Shown one piece after another: positions 29,501 to 37,627 of a stretch of 64,000 nt of DNA; the first letter of the stretch is position 1, and every line of letters begins with the position of its first letter. The translations under genes and the position numbers were made by a program. The notes below the pieces were generated by a model that was not told the DNA's origin, searched no databases, and saw nothing but the letters and a program-made list of their open reading frames with translations. Source of the stretch: Verrucomicrobiales bacterium (GTDB taxonomy: Bacteria > Verrucomicrobiota > Verrucomicrobiia > Limisphaerales > JAYPXF01); the NCBI GenBank assembly GCA_002715965.1, contig PBAL01000014.1, positions 62,001-126,000 on the forward strand, written 5' to 3'.

Positions 29501-29871
29501 TTGGCGATCTTGTTCTTGGGCATCTGCTGCCCAAGTGCCTTGCCAAGCTCGTCCGCGGGTTTTCGTGCGGGTTCCTTGGCGCCGGCATGCACATCAACAC
29601 GCATTTCGATCTCGCCGAGCTTGAAGATGTCACCACTCTTGAGGTCAGCGGTCGTGACCGGTTCACCGTTGACGAAGGTTCCATTGCTTGATCCGCGATC
29701 CTTGATGCGACAGGCGTTGCCGTCGCTCATGATCAGGACGTGCTGTGTGGAAATGGATTCGTCCGGCAGGGTGAACGTATTCTGGTCACCGCGCCCGATC
29801 GTGGCAGGCCCTTGAGGCAGTGAGATCGACTGCCCGATTTTTTCCCCATTCAATATGTGGAACTTCGCCAT
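26524..29871 (-). CDS. FHA-domain membrane protein with large extracytoplasmic beta-helix
   Basis: 1115 residues. Residues 1-95 are a forkhead-associated domain (GPATIGRGDQNTFTLPD; SSNGTFVNGE), which binds phosphothreonine. A basic linker and one membrane segment (ITLPILPIVGWCIALGFTGYFFYSLF, ~150-175) follow, then a Pro-rich stretch. The remaining ~900 residues contain right-handed beta-helix-like repeats (LINVTVKGGTFGYNSQ; CLFKDIRNACVDLNM) and a terminal fibronectin-like part. Predicted topology: FHA inside, beta-helix outside. It is convergent with the MFS gene (3 bp apart). Ligand unknown. Confidence 0.8.
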   Translation of the reverse strand: MAKFHILNGEKIGQSISLPQGPATIGRGDQNTFTLPDESISTQHVLIMSDGNACRIKDRGSSNGTFVNGEPVTTADLKSGDIFKLGEIEMRVDVHAGAKEPARKPADELGKALGQQMPKNKIAKKKVAAGPSFADIEREAGPRKKKIVITLPILPIVGWCIALGFTGYFFYSLFAPAKKKTVAAPPPPPPAVPQELVKVAPPVGFVANDAPPPLPYEVPPGPALGDLDPSEVHHVSKFPSAQDAVAAAKPGSAVVFDRGRVESLIIDHPLTNIQFIGGASTWDVKADLVDCQFFWHKPMKFIQHTGIIERCAFYRSHSPQMRLKHSDAVSFYYGGETIDPADGASGPQVRLTGFVRGVTFHKPLVSPVEPEKRRWDMFWHPTFQLHSVDTNAPGYNTYFVSPVSVGQTAWIPFHVVRGAGVTFAQASTHLNTWSDPLIEIDYGIDCALLATAFSGRGSASNAGYYRKPNKLQYAGHTEWGHDHINAPFRGAAARIAGQRNRLIGVGNLLNWSVGPRTGLPGLHYGDGIVVRDPFIEEWAAESVGIRANLAHPVRVFRLDWSYRAAPEAKCSATNLTKHYPRLGPNMAQPVFIPLQDPRAHPPELDGKPFEDFTGKSGNEIHSALDAGRYVFLGEGDYKFDRPITNGLVFGAGMEKTVLEWPAKTDCSQRDCKGLINVTVKGGTFGYNSQSGSGGLTNTANAIFLRTRFKDQEQAGINVHAIQDQVYQDCEFVGAKNGFIQGKFKGREYWWSSRGRAPGIEILRLNLVNCLFKDIRNACVDLNMKELASGLVGIHNCTFEESGQGIRLTGGKSHLIQNCKFTNIGKPDVGAPVVQVAGRAIVAMSHLDIQNVEFAHSPFGVFMDGISMISHSKIAGCEKALISPKTPIVADHVISKDGAIDVPYSSLVFLSAFSNADVKKGAMMVMDADRFKSITLESSTEPLDTTPPPEVKVVAVKNSRLGNTLTWAPVDDADSGVQQYAIYAHGELIGRTPMTTTISERNIDPFQAPKIEPIFIDPVFTNNVYQVRAINGANLQTGGGQMPLQGWQPLRPFFADAVGERVYIQEIQFDERKKTWQVVSAKRQAYNARTLRNGGRPDKLELPEGVLRESKPAGAE

Positions 29872-30220
29872 GTATCAGTGGTAATGGGCGGTGACGCTGT
29901 CAAACGATGCCCGGCAAGTCAATCGCCCGAAGATGCGTTCAACAAGGGAAACGAGTTTGATAATATGTGGCGGCACGAGCAAAAGAGGGCTCCCCTGAAA
30001 ACGGGTATTTTCTCCCTCTCCCAGCGGGAGAGGGCGGGGTGAGGGAGAACGCATCGACAACAGTTTGATCTGATTGCCGTCAGTCGCGGAGTTTTCCGTC
30101 GCGTAGTCCTCAGTTGCCACCGATTTAATCACAAACCAAGGGAACAGGACTGGCCGGCCGGGGAGGTGGTTACGTGATTATTGAAGCGTGTCTGACCTTG
30201 ACCCTCACGCTCGCTTCTAT
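29872..30220. other. 349-bp non-coding gap with one hairpin repeat
   Basis: Between the starts/ends of two leftward genes. Apart from the hairpin repeat at 30014-30034 I see no gene, RNA or clear promoter. The stretch directly upstream of the FHA gene (29872-29990) is somewhat AT-richer and should hold its promoter. Confidence 0.5.
30014..30034. repeat. CCCTCTCCC-AGC-GGGAGAGGG hairpin repeat
   Basis: Perfect 9-bp stem with 3-nt loop followed by CGGGGTGAGGG. This is the form of a widely dispersed bacterial intergenic repeat (REP-like). It is seen once in this window. It may also act in RNA stability or termination. Confidence 0.55.
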
Positions 30221-31543
30221 CTACGCGTGGCCGGGAACGGCTTCCGGTTGCCGGCGAAAGAATTGTGCGGTGGCACTTTCACCCGCGTTCGGTTCGCAGA
30301 ACTTTATGAACGCCCCGCCAAAAAGACTTTCCACATCGCGCTGGACCTCGTTCGGCGTGGGTTCCCAGCCGGTCTTCATCAGATCCGTGTATTTGTCGCA
30401 AAGCACATCGGCAATGATCTCCCGGGAGTGAGACCACTTGTAGAGGATCTGGTCGAGCACGCGGGCATCGGAGTGTTGCGGGGTGAAGCTTAGCCCGAGC
30501 AGTTCCAGACGCATGCTCGTGATCTCGTTGATGAGATAAGGAATGTTCGTGAACCACCAGCAGCCAAAGATGTGCAGGTTGCGGAACTTCCGCGCGGCTA
30601 CGCAAAGCTCGTACTGGTTCTCCCGCGAAAGCGCCGTGATGAGGAAATTATTATCCGGATGTGCGGAGATCAGATGGCTGAAGGAAGTGACACAAGCCTT
30701 CGATACTCCATCGCCCGCCATCTTCAACAGCGGATTCACACCTCGCTTCACACCAGGCATCATGGCAAACGGCAAACCGTGATCGCGGCAATGCGGCAAG
30801 ACGGCCGATTCCATGATGCGCGCGCACTCGCTGTCGCCCGGATAACAGAAGTCCGGCGGCAGGGACACCATCAGGTACTTGCCGTTGATCTTCCTGGTCC
30901 AGTCTTCAAGAAAGTGTCGAATTCCGGCGATCGTCTTGTCCGACAACTCGGGCGTCACATCGTATTCCCATTGCGCGAGGCTCTCGCTGGTGCGTTGCCA
31001 GTCGAGCAGGAGAGGATCGATGCGCAGCGCCGAGGTAAATCCGTGGTGACGATCAAATCCCTGTTCCCAGACCGGACGTTCCAGATCGTCGAAAGGTGAA
31101 TTCGTCATGCAGATGCTGCCGACGTTCGCCTTTTCCATGATGTGGTTCGTGTAGTCGGCCTTGTCCCAGTCCGCGAACCACTTGCGCACGTTCTTGAGAT
31201 CGCGCTTCTTGACGTCGAGTCCCAAGAGGTTGAGCGTGGTCAACACTCCGCGGCAGGATTCCGAGATCGGGGAGTTCTTGATGAACAAGGCGTCCCAGAT
31301 GGCGTCCGCCTGCTGTTCCTTGGACAGCGACCAAAACTGTTCGTAGGGAAGATCGAACTGGCGAAAACCCTCCGCGACCAGGTAGTGATAGACCAGCAGG
31401 TCATCAATCCCATAAAGCAGCAGATCGCCGAATGCCGGATCATAGAGGTGCGTGTGCACGTCGTAGACCGGCGTCTGCTTCACTGCTTGGCGCACCTGTG
31501 CGAGCACCGCCTCGCTTCGTTCACTGGAAATCACTTCAACCAC
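30221..31543 (-). CDS. Uronate isomerase-like amidohydrolase-fold protein
   Basis: 440 residues from a GTG at 31543. VYDVHTHLYDPAF near the N-terminus carries the HxH metal motif of the uronate isomerase (UxaC) / amidohydrolase fold, and FSHLISAHPDNNFLITALSREN and NLHIFGCWWFTNIPYL are typical of glucuronate isomerase-like proteins in this phylum. UxaC converts glucuronate or galacturonate to fructuronate or tagaturonate. The length is a little under the usual ~470, and the function could differ. It would fit downstream of pectin breakdown. Confidence 0.7.
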   Translation of the reverse strand: MVEVISSERSEAVLAQVRQAVKQTPVYDVHTHLYDPAFGDLLLYGIDDLLVYHYLVAEGFRQFDLPYEQFWSLSKEQQADAIWDALFIKNSPISESCRGVLTTLNLLGLDVKKRDLKNVRKWFADWDKADYTNHIMEKANVGSICMTNSPFDDLERPVWEQGFDRHHGFTSALRIDPLLLDWQRTSESLAQWEYDVTPELSDKTIAGIRHFLEDWTRKINGKYLMVSLPPDFCYPGDSECARIMESAVLPHCRDHGLPFAMMPGVKRGVNPLLKMAGDGVSKACVTSFSHLISAHPDNNFLITALSRENQYELCVAARKFRNLHIFGCWWFTNIPYLINEITSMRLELLGLSFTPQHSDARVLDQILYKWSHSREIIADVLCDKYTDLMKTGWEPTPNEVQRDVESLFGGAFIKFCEPNAGESATAQFFRRQPEAVPGHA

Positions 31544-31596
31544 GAAAGGATGACGGTAACCAAGGGTTCTGAGTTACGCCAAGCGTTTTTGGGGCG

Positions 31597-31691
31597 TGGT
31601 TGAAGGGTTAAACGGTTGAAGAGTTGAAGGGAGGATGGATGGATGTCAGAGCTCATCTCCAGCCCATTTAACCATTTTAACCCTTCAACCA
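31597..31691. repeat. Inverted-repeat element (16-bp perfect arms)
   Basis: TGGTTGAAGGGTTAAA at 31597-31612 is perfectly inverted at 31676-31691, and inner flanks are also similar. The units are the same type as in the cysH-cysD gap (12606-12642). About 95 bp, non-coding, MITE-like in size. Confidence 0.6.
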
Positions 31692-31791
31692 ATTCTCCAC
31701 CCCTCCAAACCCGCATTGACGCGCCGCGCAATTCTCCCAATGATCCGCGCCCTTCGAATTAATCAAATCGGTTGATTCGCACCAAAACCTC

Positions 31792-33336
31792 ATGAATCTG
31801 AAGAATCGACCGGTAGTGCTCATCATCCGCGACGGCTGGGGCTGGAGCGCTTCTCCTGCATCGGAGACGGACAAGGAAGGCAACGCCATTTTGCTGGCCA
31901 ATACGCCTGTGCAAGACAGCTTGGAGGCCAACAATCCCACCTCATTCCTCACTTGCAGCGGTGAAGCGGTCGGTCTGCCGGACGGGCAGATGGGCAATTC
32001 CGAGGTGGGACACCTGAATCTCGGTGCCGGACGCATCGTGTATCAGGACCTCACGCACATTTCCAAACAAATCCGCGAGGGCGAGTTCCAGAACAATGGG
32101 GCAATGAGCGATGTGATGGCCAAGTGCGCGGACGCGCGGCTGCACCTGATGGGGCTTGTCTCCGACGGCGGAGTGCATAGTCACCAGGATCATATCTACG
32201 CGCTGCTGGAAATGGCGAAGGCCAAGGGCGTGAAGGACGTGCGCCTCCATTGCTTCATGGACGGACGCGATACCTCACCCACAGCTGGCGTCGGATACCT
32301 GGAGCAACTTCAGGCGAAGATTGCCGAGCTTGGCATCGGCCAGATCGCAACTGTCGTTGGCCGTTACTTCATCATGGACCGCGACAATCGCTGGGAACGC
32401 GTCGAACAAGGCTACAACCTGATCGTCAACGGTGAAGGCACAGAGAAATCCGATCCGGTTCAGGCCTTGAAGGATTGGTATGCCGAAGACAAGACCGACG
32501 AGTTCATCCCCGCCACAGTCATTTCTGGAAATGAAGGTCCATTGATGCGCGATGGCGATGGCGTCATCTGTTTCAACTTCCGTTCCGATCGAGTACGCGA
32601 AATCACCCGCGCCCTGATGTTGGAAAACTTTGACGAGTTCAAACGAAAGACGTGGCCCAAGCTGCATTATGTCTGCTACACGACTTATGATCAGTCATTC
32701 AACCTGCCGATCGCCTTCCCACCACGCCCGATGAAGAACACGCTTGGCGAATGCCTTGCGTCTCACGGCCTGAAGCAGTTACGCACCGCCGAGACCGAGA
32801 AATATCCGCACGTGACCTTCTTCTTCAATGGAGGCATTGAGACGCCGAACGAAGGCGAGGAACGCGCCATGGTTTCTTCGCCCAAAGTCGCCACCTATGA
32901 CCTGCAACCCGAGATGAGCGCGGAGGGCGTTACGTCGGGCGTTTGCGAAAAGATCCGCAGCGGTGAGTTCGACGCCGTGATCATCAACTACGCCAACCCC
33001 GATATGGTGGGACACACCGGGAGCATTCCCGCCACGATGAAGGCCGTTGAGACCACCGACCGATGTGTGGGCGAAGTGCTCGCCGCGGTGAAGGAGATGG
33101 GCGGCTCTGCGCTCGTCACGGCCGATCACGGCAACGCCGAACGCATGGTGGATCCGACCGGCAAGCCGCATACCGCGCACACGACAAACCTCGTGCACCT
33201 CTTCTACGTCGGCCCCGATCAGGACAAGCGAAAGCTGCGCGACGGAATCCTTGCCGATGTCTCACCGACGCTCATGGATATGCTTGGCGTGCCCAAGCCC
33301 GAAGAGATGACCGGCCGTTCGTTGCTGGAAGCTTGA
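31792..33336 (+). CDS. gpmI: 2,3-bisphosphoglycerate-independent phosphoglycerate mutase
   Basis: Glycolytic interconversion of 3- and 2-phosphoglycerate, Mn-dependent and cytosolic. 514 residues, normal length. Motifs: VLIIRDGWGWS (metal Asp), the catalytic-Ser region GQMGNSEVGHLNLGAGR, MDGRDTSP, FNFRSDRVREI, and the C-terminal metal site LVTADHGNAE with THTTNLVHLFYVG-type residues. Monocistronic by spacing. Confidence 0.97.
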   Translation: MNLKNRPVVLIIRDGWGWSASPASETDKEGNAILLANTPVQDSLEANNPTSFLTCSGEAVGLPDGQMGNSEVGHLNLGAGRIVYQDLTHISKQIREGEFQNNGAMSDVMAKCADARLHLMGLVSDGGVHSHQDHIYALLEMAKAKGVKDVRLHCFMDGRDTSPTAGVGYLEQLQAKIAELGIGQIATVVGRYFIMDRDNRWERVEQGYNLIVNGEGTEKSDPVQALKDWYAEDKTDEFIPATVISGNEGPLMRDGDGVICFNFRSDRVREITRALMLENFDEFKRKTWPKLHYVCYTTYDQSFNLPIAFPPRPMKNTLGECLASHGLKQLRTAETEKYPHVTFFFNGGIETPNEGEERAMVSSPKVATYDLQPEMSAEGVTSGVCEKIRSGEFDAVIINYANPDMVGHTGSIPATMKAVETTDRCVGEVLAAVKEMGGSALVTADHGNAERMVDPTGKPHTAHTTNLVHLFYVGPDQDKRKLRDGILADVSPTLMDMLGVPKPEEMTGRSLLEA

Positions 33337-33433
33337 GGCTTTGCACCGGTCCCCGCTCGATCAAGTCAGCCAAACTCCATTGAGATTCCAAATAATTGAA
33401 TTAAGCTGAGCTTCATATTCTCTAACACAACGC

Positions 33434-34789
33434 ATGGAAATCAGCAGATTCAATCGCCGCGCATTTCTTCAAGGCATTGGTGCCTCGCTCGCCCTTCCCG
33501 GATTGGAGCTCTTCCGTCCGAGTACGCAGGCGGCTGTTCGCGCGAGTGCGACGACTGCATCGGGTGCACCCTTGCGCATGGCGTTCCTCTACATTCCCAA
33601 CGGTGTGATCATGGACAAGTGGTCTCCGCAGGGCGAAGGCGGGGACTTTCAGTTGAACCGGACCATGCTGCCCTTGTCCCCGCACAAGGATCGGCTGCAG
33701 GTTTTCTCCGGGCTCGAACACAACCATGGATGGGGGCACAAAGACGGTGCCGGCGATCATGCCCGCGCCAATGCCACCATCCTCACCGGTGCCCACGCCT
33801 ACAAGACTGCGGGCGCAGACATCAAGCTCGGCATCTCGGTCGATCAGGTGGCCGCCAAGGCCGTCGGGGGTGAAACCCGTTTTTCATCACTGGAACTTTC
33901 CACCGATGCCGTTCGCAAATCCGGCGCCTGCGATTCCGGTTACTCCTGCGCCTATCAGTTCAACCTTTCGTGGCGGAACGAGGTGACGCCCATGGCGCCG
34001 GAACACAATCCGCGCCTGGTATTCGAGCGTCTATTCGGAACAGGCAATGCGAAGGAACGCTCCAAGAATCTCAAGGACCGCGTTGCTCAGCAGAAGTCAT
34101 TGCTCGATTTCGTGATGGCTGATGCCAAGGCCCTGAATGCCCAACTCGGCCGCAACGACCAACAGAAGCTCGATGAATACCTGGCCGGTGTGCGTGAAAT
34201 CGAACGCCGCATCGAGAAGGCCGAACAATTTGGCGAGCGTCCGACGCCGAACATGCCTGTGCCAGCTGGGGTTCCGGACAGCTATCAGGAACACATCCGA
34301 CTGATGATGGATCTCATGGTGCTGGCGTTTGAAACGGACAGTACGCGGATCGCCACCTTCGCGTTGGCACACGACGGCAGCAATCGGCGCTTCCCCGAGA
34401 TCGGAGTGCCCGAGCCGCACCATGGCATGTCGCATCACCGCAACGATGCGCAGACCATGCGGCAGATCGCCCGCGTCGATAAGTTCTACACCGAGCAATT
34501 CAAGTATTACCTTGATAAGCTCTCTTCGGTCAAAGACGTCGATGGGAAATCCCTGCTTGAGAATTCCATGACCGTGTACGCCAGCGGCCTGTCCGACGGC
34601 AACAGACACAGTCACCGCGATCTTCCCGTGATTCTGGCCGGCAACGCAGGCGGAGCACTCACCAGCGGCCGCCACGTCCGCTTCAGGCACGACGTGCCCA
34701 TGAGCAATCTCTACGTGAACATGCTCAATATCATGGGCGTTTCCACGAAGAGATTTGGTGATTCAACCGGTGCACTGCGCTCGGTTTGA
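33434..34789 (+). CDS. DUF1552 domain-containing protein, Tat-exported
   Basis: 451 residues. The twin-arginine signal NRRAFLQGIGASLALPGLELF is followed by the DUF1552 pattern (RMAFLYIPNGVIMDKW; LSPHKDRLQVFSGLEHNHG; MSHHRNDAQTM; LPVILAGNAGGALTSGRH). The family is frequent in Verrucomicrobia and Planctomycetes, usually beside DUF1592-type cytochromes; function unknown. Here a multiheme cytochrome c is encoded 0.75 kb downstream, which hints at a shared redox role. Confidence 0.9.
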   Translation: MEISRFNRRAFLQGIGASLALPGLELFRPSTQAAVRASATTASGAPLRMAFLYIPNGVIMDKWSPQGEGGDFQLNRTMLPLSPHKDRLQVFSGLEHNHGWGHKDGAGDHARANATILTGAHAYKTAGADIKLGISVDQVAAKAVGGETRFSSLELSTDAVRKSGACDSGYSCAYQFNLSWRNEVTPMAPEHNPRLVFERLFGTGNAKERSKNLKDRVAQQKSLLDFVMADAKALNAQLGRNDQQKLDEYLAGVREIERRIEKAEQFGERPTPNMPVPAGVPDSYQEHIRLMMDLMVLAFETDSTRIATFALAHDGSNRRFPEIGVPEPHHGMSHHRNDAQTMRQIARVDKFYTEQFKYYLDKLSSVKDVDGKSLLENSMTVYASGLSDGNRHSHRDLPVILAGNAGGALTSGRHVRFRHDVPMSNLYVNMLNIMGVSTKRFGDSTGALRSV

Positions 34790-34861
34790 GCGCTGAGAAA
34801 ATCCCCAACTCACTCCTTCATCCCGCCTGGGCAAACGCGCTGTTCAACCGCCCCGTTGACG

Positions 34862-34887
34862 CTTGTCGATTGAACAGAATCGACAAG
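34862..34887. terminator. Hairpin after the DUF1552 gene
   Basis: 10-bp perfect stem CTTGTCGATT / AATCGACAAG with a 6-nt loop, flanked by CCCC...GGGG that could extend it. No T-run, so a Rho-independent role is only possible. Confidence 0.4.
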
Positions 34888-34915
34888 CCGGGGTCTTACA
34901 GGATGTCCTTACGGC

Positions 34916-35485
34916 ATGAGCACAAGCGCGAACCCAAATCCCGATCGCTGGGTCGGATTGGTGATCTCCGAGACCGTCCGGGCGGACCGGCTGGAAGATT
35001 ACCAAGCCTGGTCCCTCGGTATCTGTGAGGCGGCCAATCAGGCGCCTGGATTTCGCGCGCGCCAGGTCATTGAACCGCGCGATGCTTCACTTCTGGAATA
35101 CCTGATCGTGCTCAAGTTCGACACGGTGCAGAACATGGATCGCCGGCATCAATCGGACGAATACCATCGTTGGCTAATGCAATCCGAAGGGCTCTTCGAA
35201 GCACGCAGCCAGCATCAGCACGGCGAGGGAATGGAGCTGTGGTATGTGCGTCCTGACGAACCCGTGAACGCGCCACCGTTCTGGAAACAGGTTGTGCTCG
35301 GTAGCTGTGCAGTTTATCCGTCGATCATCCTGCTGCGCTGGATCACCACTCCGTTGCTCGGTCCGCTCAATCTTCATCCCGATCTCAACCTGCTCATCTC
35401 CGTCGTGCTGCTGTCGATTCTGTTAACCTGGCCCATCATGCCGGGCTTGTCCCGTCTTCTGCGACCATGGTTGTACGGCCGTTGA
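34916..35485 (+). CDS. ABM-domain protein with two C-terminal membrane segments
   Basis: 189 residues. The N-terminal ~105 residues form an antibiotic-biosynthesis-monooxygenase-type ferredoxin-like domain (VGLVISETVRADRLEDYQAW; ANQAPGFRARQVIEP). Two hydrophobic helices follow (VVLGSCAVYPSIILLRWI; LNLLISVVLLSILLTWPIM). This matches the ABM-superfamily membrane proteins seen in many bacteria, of unproven function. Gene order suggests co-transcription with the cytochrome gene 57 bp downstream. Confidence 0.8.
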   Translation: MSTSANPNPDRWVGLVISETVRADRLEDYQAWSLGICEAANQAPGFRARQVIEPRDASLLEYLIVLKFDTVQNMDRRHQSDEYHRWLMQSEGLFEARSQHQHGEGMELWYVRPDEPVNAPPFWKQVVLGSCAVYPSIILLRWITTPLLGPLNLHPDLNLLISVVLLSILLTWPIMPGLSRLLRPWLYGR

Positions 35486-35542
35486 TCGCCCAAGCCTTTG
35501 AACTCGCAATTGCATCCTCTCCGGTAAAACTGGTTCCCAACA

Positions 35543-37555
35543 ATGGCCGACGAGAACCCCAACCAACGCTCCAACGGACTCGTGTGGTTGATCGTTGCCG
35601 GAGTCTGCTTTGGCGGAGTGTTCCTGCTTTCGCGAAGCAATCCCAAGTCAAATCTGCCGGTCGTTCCGACCGCCGTGCCGACAAAGCCAGAGCGTGTGGC
35701 GAGCCAGGAATCTGCCGCCAACCAGCCACTCTCCGCTGACGCGCTTCAGGCGAAGATCAAGGAGCACCGGCCGGAAGCAAGTCCGCGCAATGGCTTCGCC
35801 GGTTCGGAAGCCTGCCGCGAATGCCACCAACATAATCATGACACCTGGCATGATTCCTACCATCGCACGATGACTCAGCTGGCGACTGCCGAGAGCGTGA
35901 TCGGTGATTTCAGCGACCAGCAGCTTCATTTCCCGGGCGGGGAGCCGTATCGAGTGTTCAAACGCGACGGGCAGTTCTGGGCCGAGATCGGCAACCTGCA
36001 GGATTTTCAGTTCGGCCCTCCCGGTAGACGGCAGGCCTTTCCGGTGGTGATGACCACCGGCTCGCATCACATGCAGGCCTACTGGCTCACGCTGGGCGTC
36101 AAACGCACACTCGGCATTCTCCCACTGATCTATCTGAAGGAGGACAAGCGGTGGATTCCACGCCGGGCTGCGTTCGTTGCTCCACCAAATGACCTCGATC
36201 GCATCCAGCCCGGCGGTTGGAACAGCATCTGTGTGAAGTGCCATGCCACCCACGGGCTCAACGAGGAACACAAATTGGAGACTTTGGACAATCCCTCCGG
36301 AACACCCTTCGGTGTTTTCGACACAAAGGTCGCCGAACTTGGGATCTCATGCGAGGCGTGTCATGGCCCGGGCGAAACTCATGTGAAAGTTCACCGCAAT
36401 ATCGCGCTGGCGCACGGCGAAGAGGACCTGATCATAAACCCCTCCGACCTGGACCACCGCCTGTCCGCACAGGTCTGCGGTGGATGCCACGCGATCGCCG
36501 AAACAAAGAACAAGGATGATTCATGGCTCGACTTTCATGCCGGACTGAAGCTTGAGGATTCGCGGCACCTCAAGGGGATTGACGAAGTAAGCCTCACCCG
36601 GATGAAAGCGAAACACACTCACGTCGGGGAGGAGATGGCGCAGAAGCGGATCGATTTTCAAATCACGGCAGACTTCTGGCCGGACGGCGTTCCGCGTGGC
36701 TCCGGGACCGAATTCACCGGCATGCGGATGAGTGGCTGCTTTCAACGCGGCGAAATGTCCTGCATCTCCTGCCATCGGCTTCACCAGGGGAAGAGCGACT
36801 TGAGATCGCGCAAGGAATGGGCCGACGATCAGCTCGCCACCGGCATGCGCACCAATCAGGCGTGCACGCAATGCCACGACAAGGATGAGTTCGGGCCAAA
36901 ACACACCCATCATGCCGCGGGCTCGACAGGCAGCCTCTGCGCCAACTGCCACATGCCTTACACAACATGGGGATTGATGAAAGGCATCCGCAATCACGCC
37001 ATCACCAGTCCGCGGGTGAAAGACAGCGCACCCATGATCCGCCCCAACGCCTGCAATCTCTGCCATCTCGACAAGTCGGTAAAATGGAGCGCGGATCGAT
37101 TGACCGATTGGTTCCAGCATCCGAGTCCCGGACTCGATGCGGATGAAGCCACCTTTGCGGCCGGCGTCGTCTGGTCCCTGCAAGGCGATGCCGCGCAACG
37201 CGCCGTCGTCGCGTACAACTTCGGCAAGCTGGCCACACAAGAAGCGTCAGGCCAGCATTGGATGCCACCGGTCCTCAGTTATCTCATTCGCGATCCCTAC
37301 GACGCCGTTCGGTACGTCGCTGGCAAGTCGCTGATATCCCTCCCGGGCTATCGCGAGTTCGAATACAACTTTGTTGCTCCCTCGCAACAACTTGGCAAAT
37401 CCGGCAAACGCGTGATGGATCAATGGAACGAATCCGCCAGCCGCCCCATCAACGCGTCCCACCTCCTGCTCGATGAGCAAGGCCGCTTCGACAAAACGGA
37501 AGCGGACCGCCTTCTAATGAACAGGAACAACCGCGTGGTCCACGTCTCCGAGTAG
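35543..37555 (+). CDS. Membrane-anchored octaheme cytochrome c
   Basis: 670 residues. A single N-terminal anchor (LVWLIVAGVCFGGVFLL) is followed by eight CxxCH haem motifs: CRECH (91-95), CVKCH, CEACH, CGGCH, CISCH, CTQCH, CANCH and CNLCH. A C-terminal helical/HEAT-like region carries no haem. Resembles multihaem proteins annotated as cytochrome c554/NrfA-like; the substrate is not deducible. It would sit on the periplasmic face and carry electrons, perhaps with the DUF1552 protein. Confidence 0.88.
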   Translation: MADENPNQRSNGLVWLIVAGVCFGGVFLLSRSNPKSNLPVVPTAVPTKPERVASQESAANQPLSADALQAKIKEHRPEASPRNGFAGSEACRECHQHNHDTWHDSYHRTMTQLATAESVIGDFSDQQLHFPGGEPYRVFKRDGQFWAEIGNLQDFQFGPPGRRQAFPVVMTTGSHHMQAYWLTLGVKRTLGILPLIYLKEDKRWIPRRAAFVAPPNDLDRIQPGGWNSICVKCHATHGLNEEHKLETLDNPSGTPFGVFDTKVAELGISCEACHGPGETHVKVHRNIALAHGEEDLIINPSDLDHRLSAQVCGGCHAIAETKNKDDSWLDFHAGLKLEDSRHLKGIDEVSLTRMKAKHTHVGEEMAQKRIDFQITADFWPDGVPRGSGTEFTGMRMSGCFQRGEMSCISCHRLHQGKSDLRSRKEWADDQLATGMRTNQACTQCHDKDEFGPKHTHHAAGSTGSLCANCHMPYTTWGLMKGIRNHAITSPRVKDSAPMIRPNACNLCHLDKSVKWSADRLTDWFQHPSPGLDADEATFAAGVVWSLQGDAAQRAVVAYNFGKLATQEASGQHWMPPVLSYLIRDPYDAVRYVAGKSLISLPGYREFEYNFVAPSQQLGKSGKRVMDQWNESASRPINASHLLLDEQGRFDKTEADRLLMNRNNRVVHVSE

Positions 37556-37627
37556 CCAACAGAAGCCACCAGCCACTGAGTGCGAATTGGGGCAGCTTGA
37601 TCCTCCCCATTGACACGTTGCCCCTGT

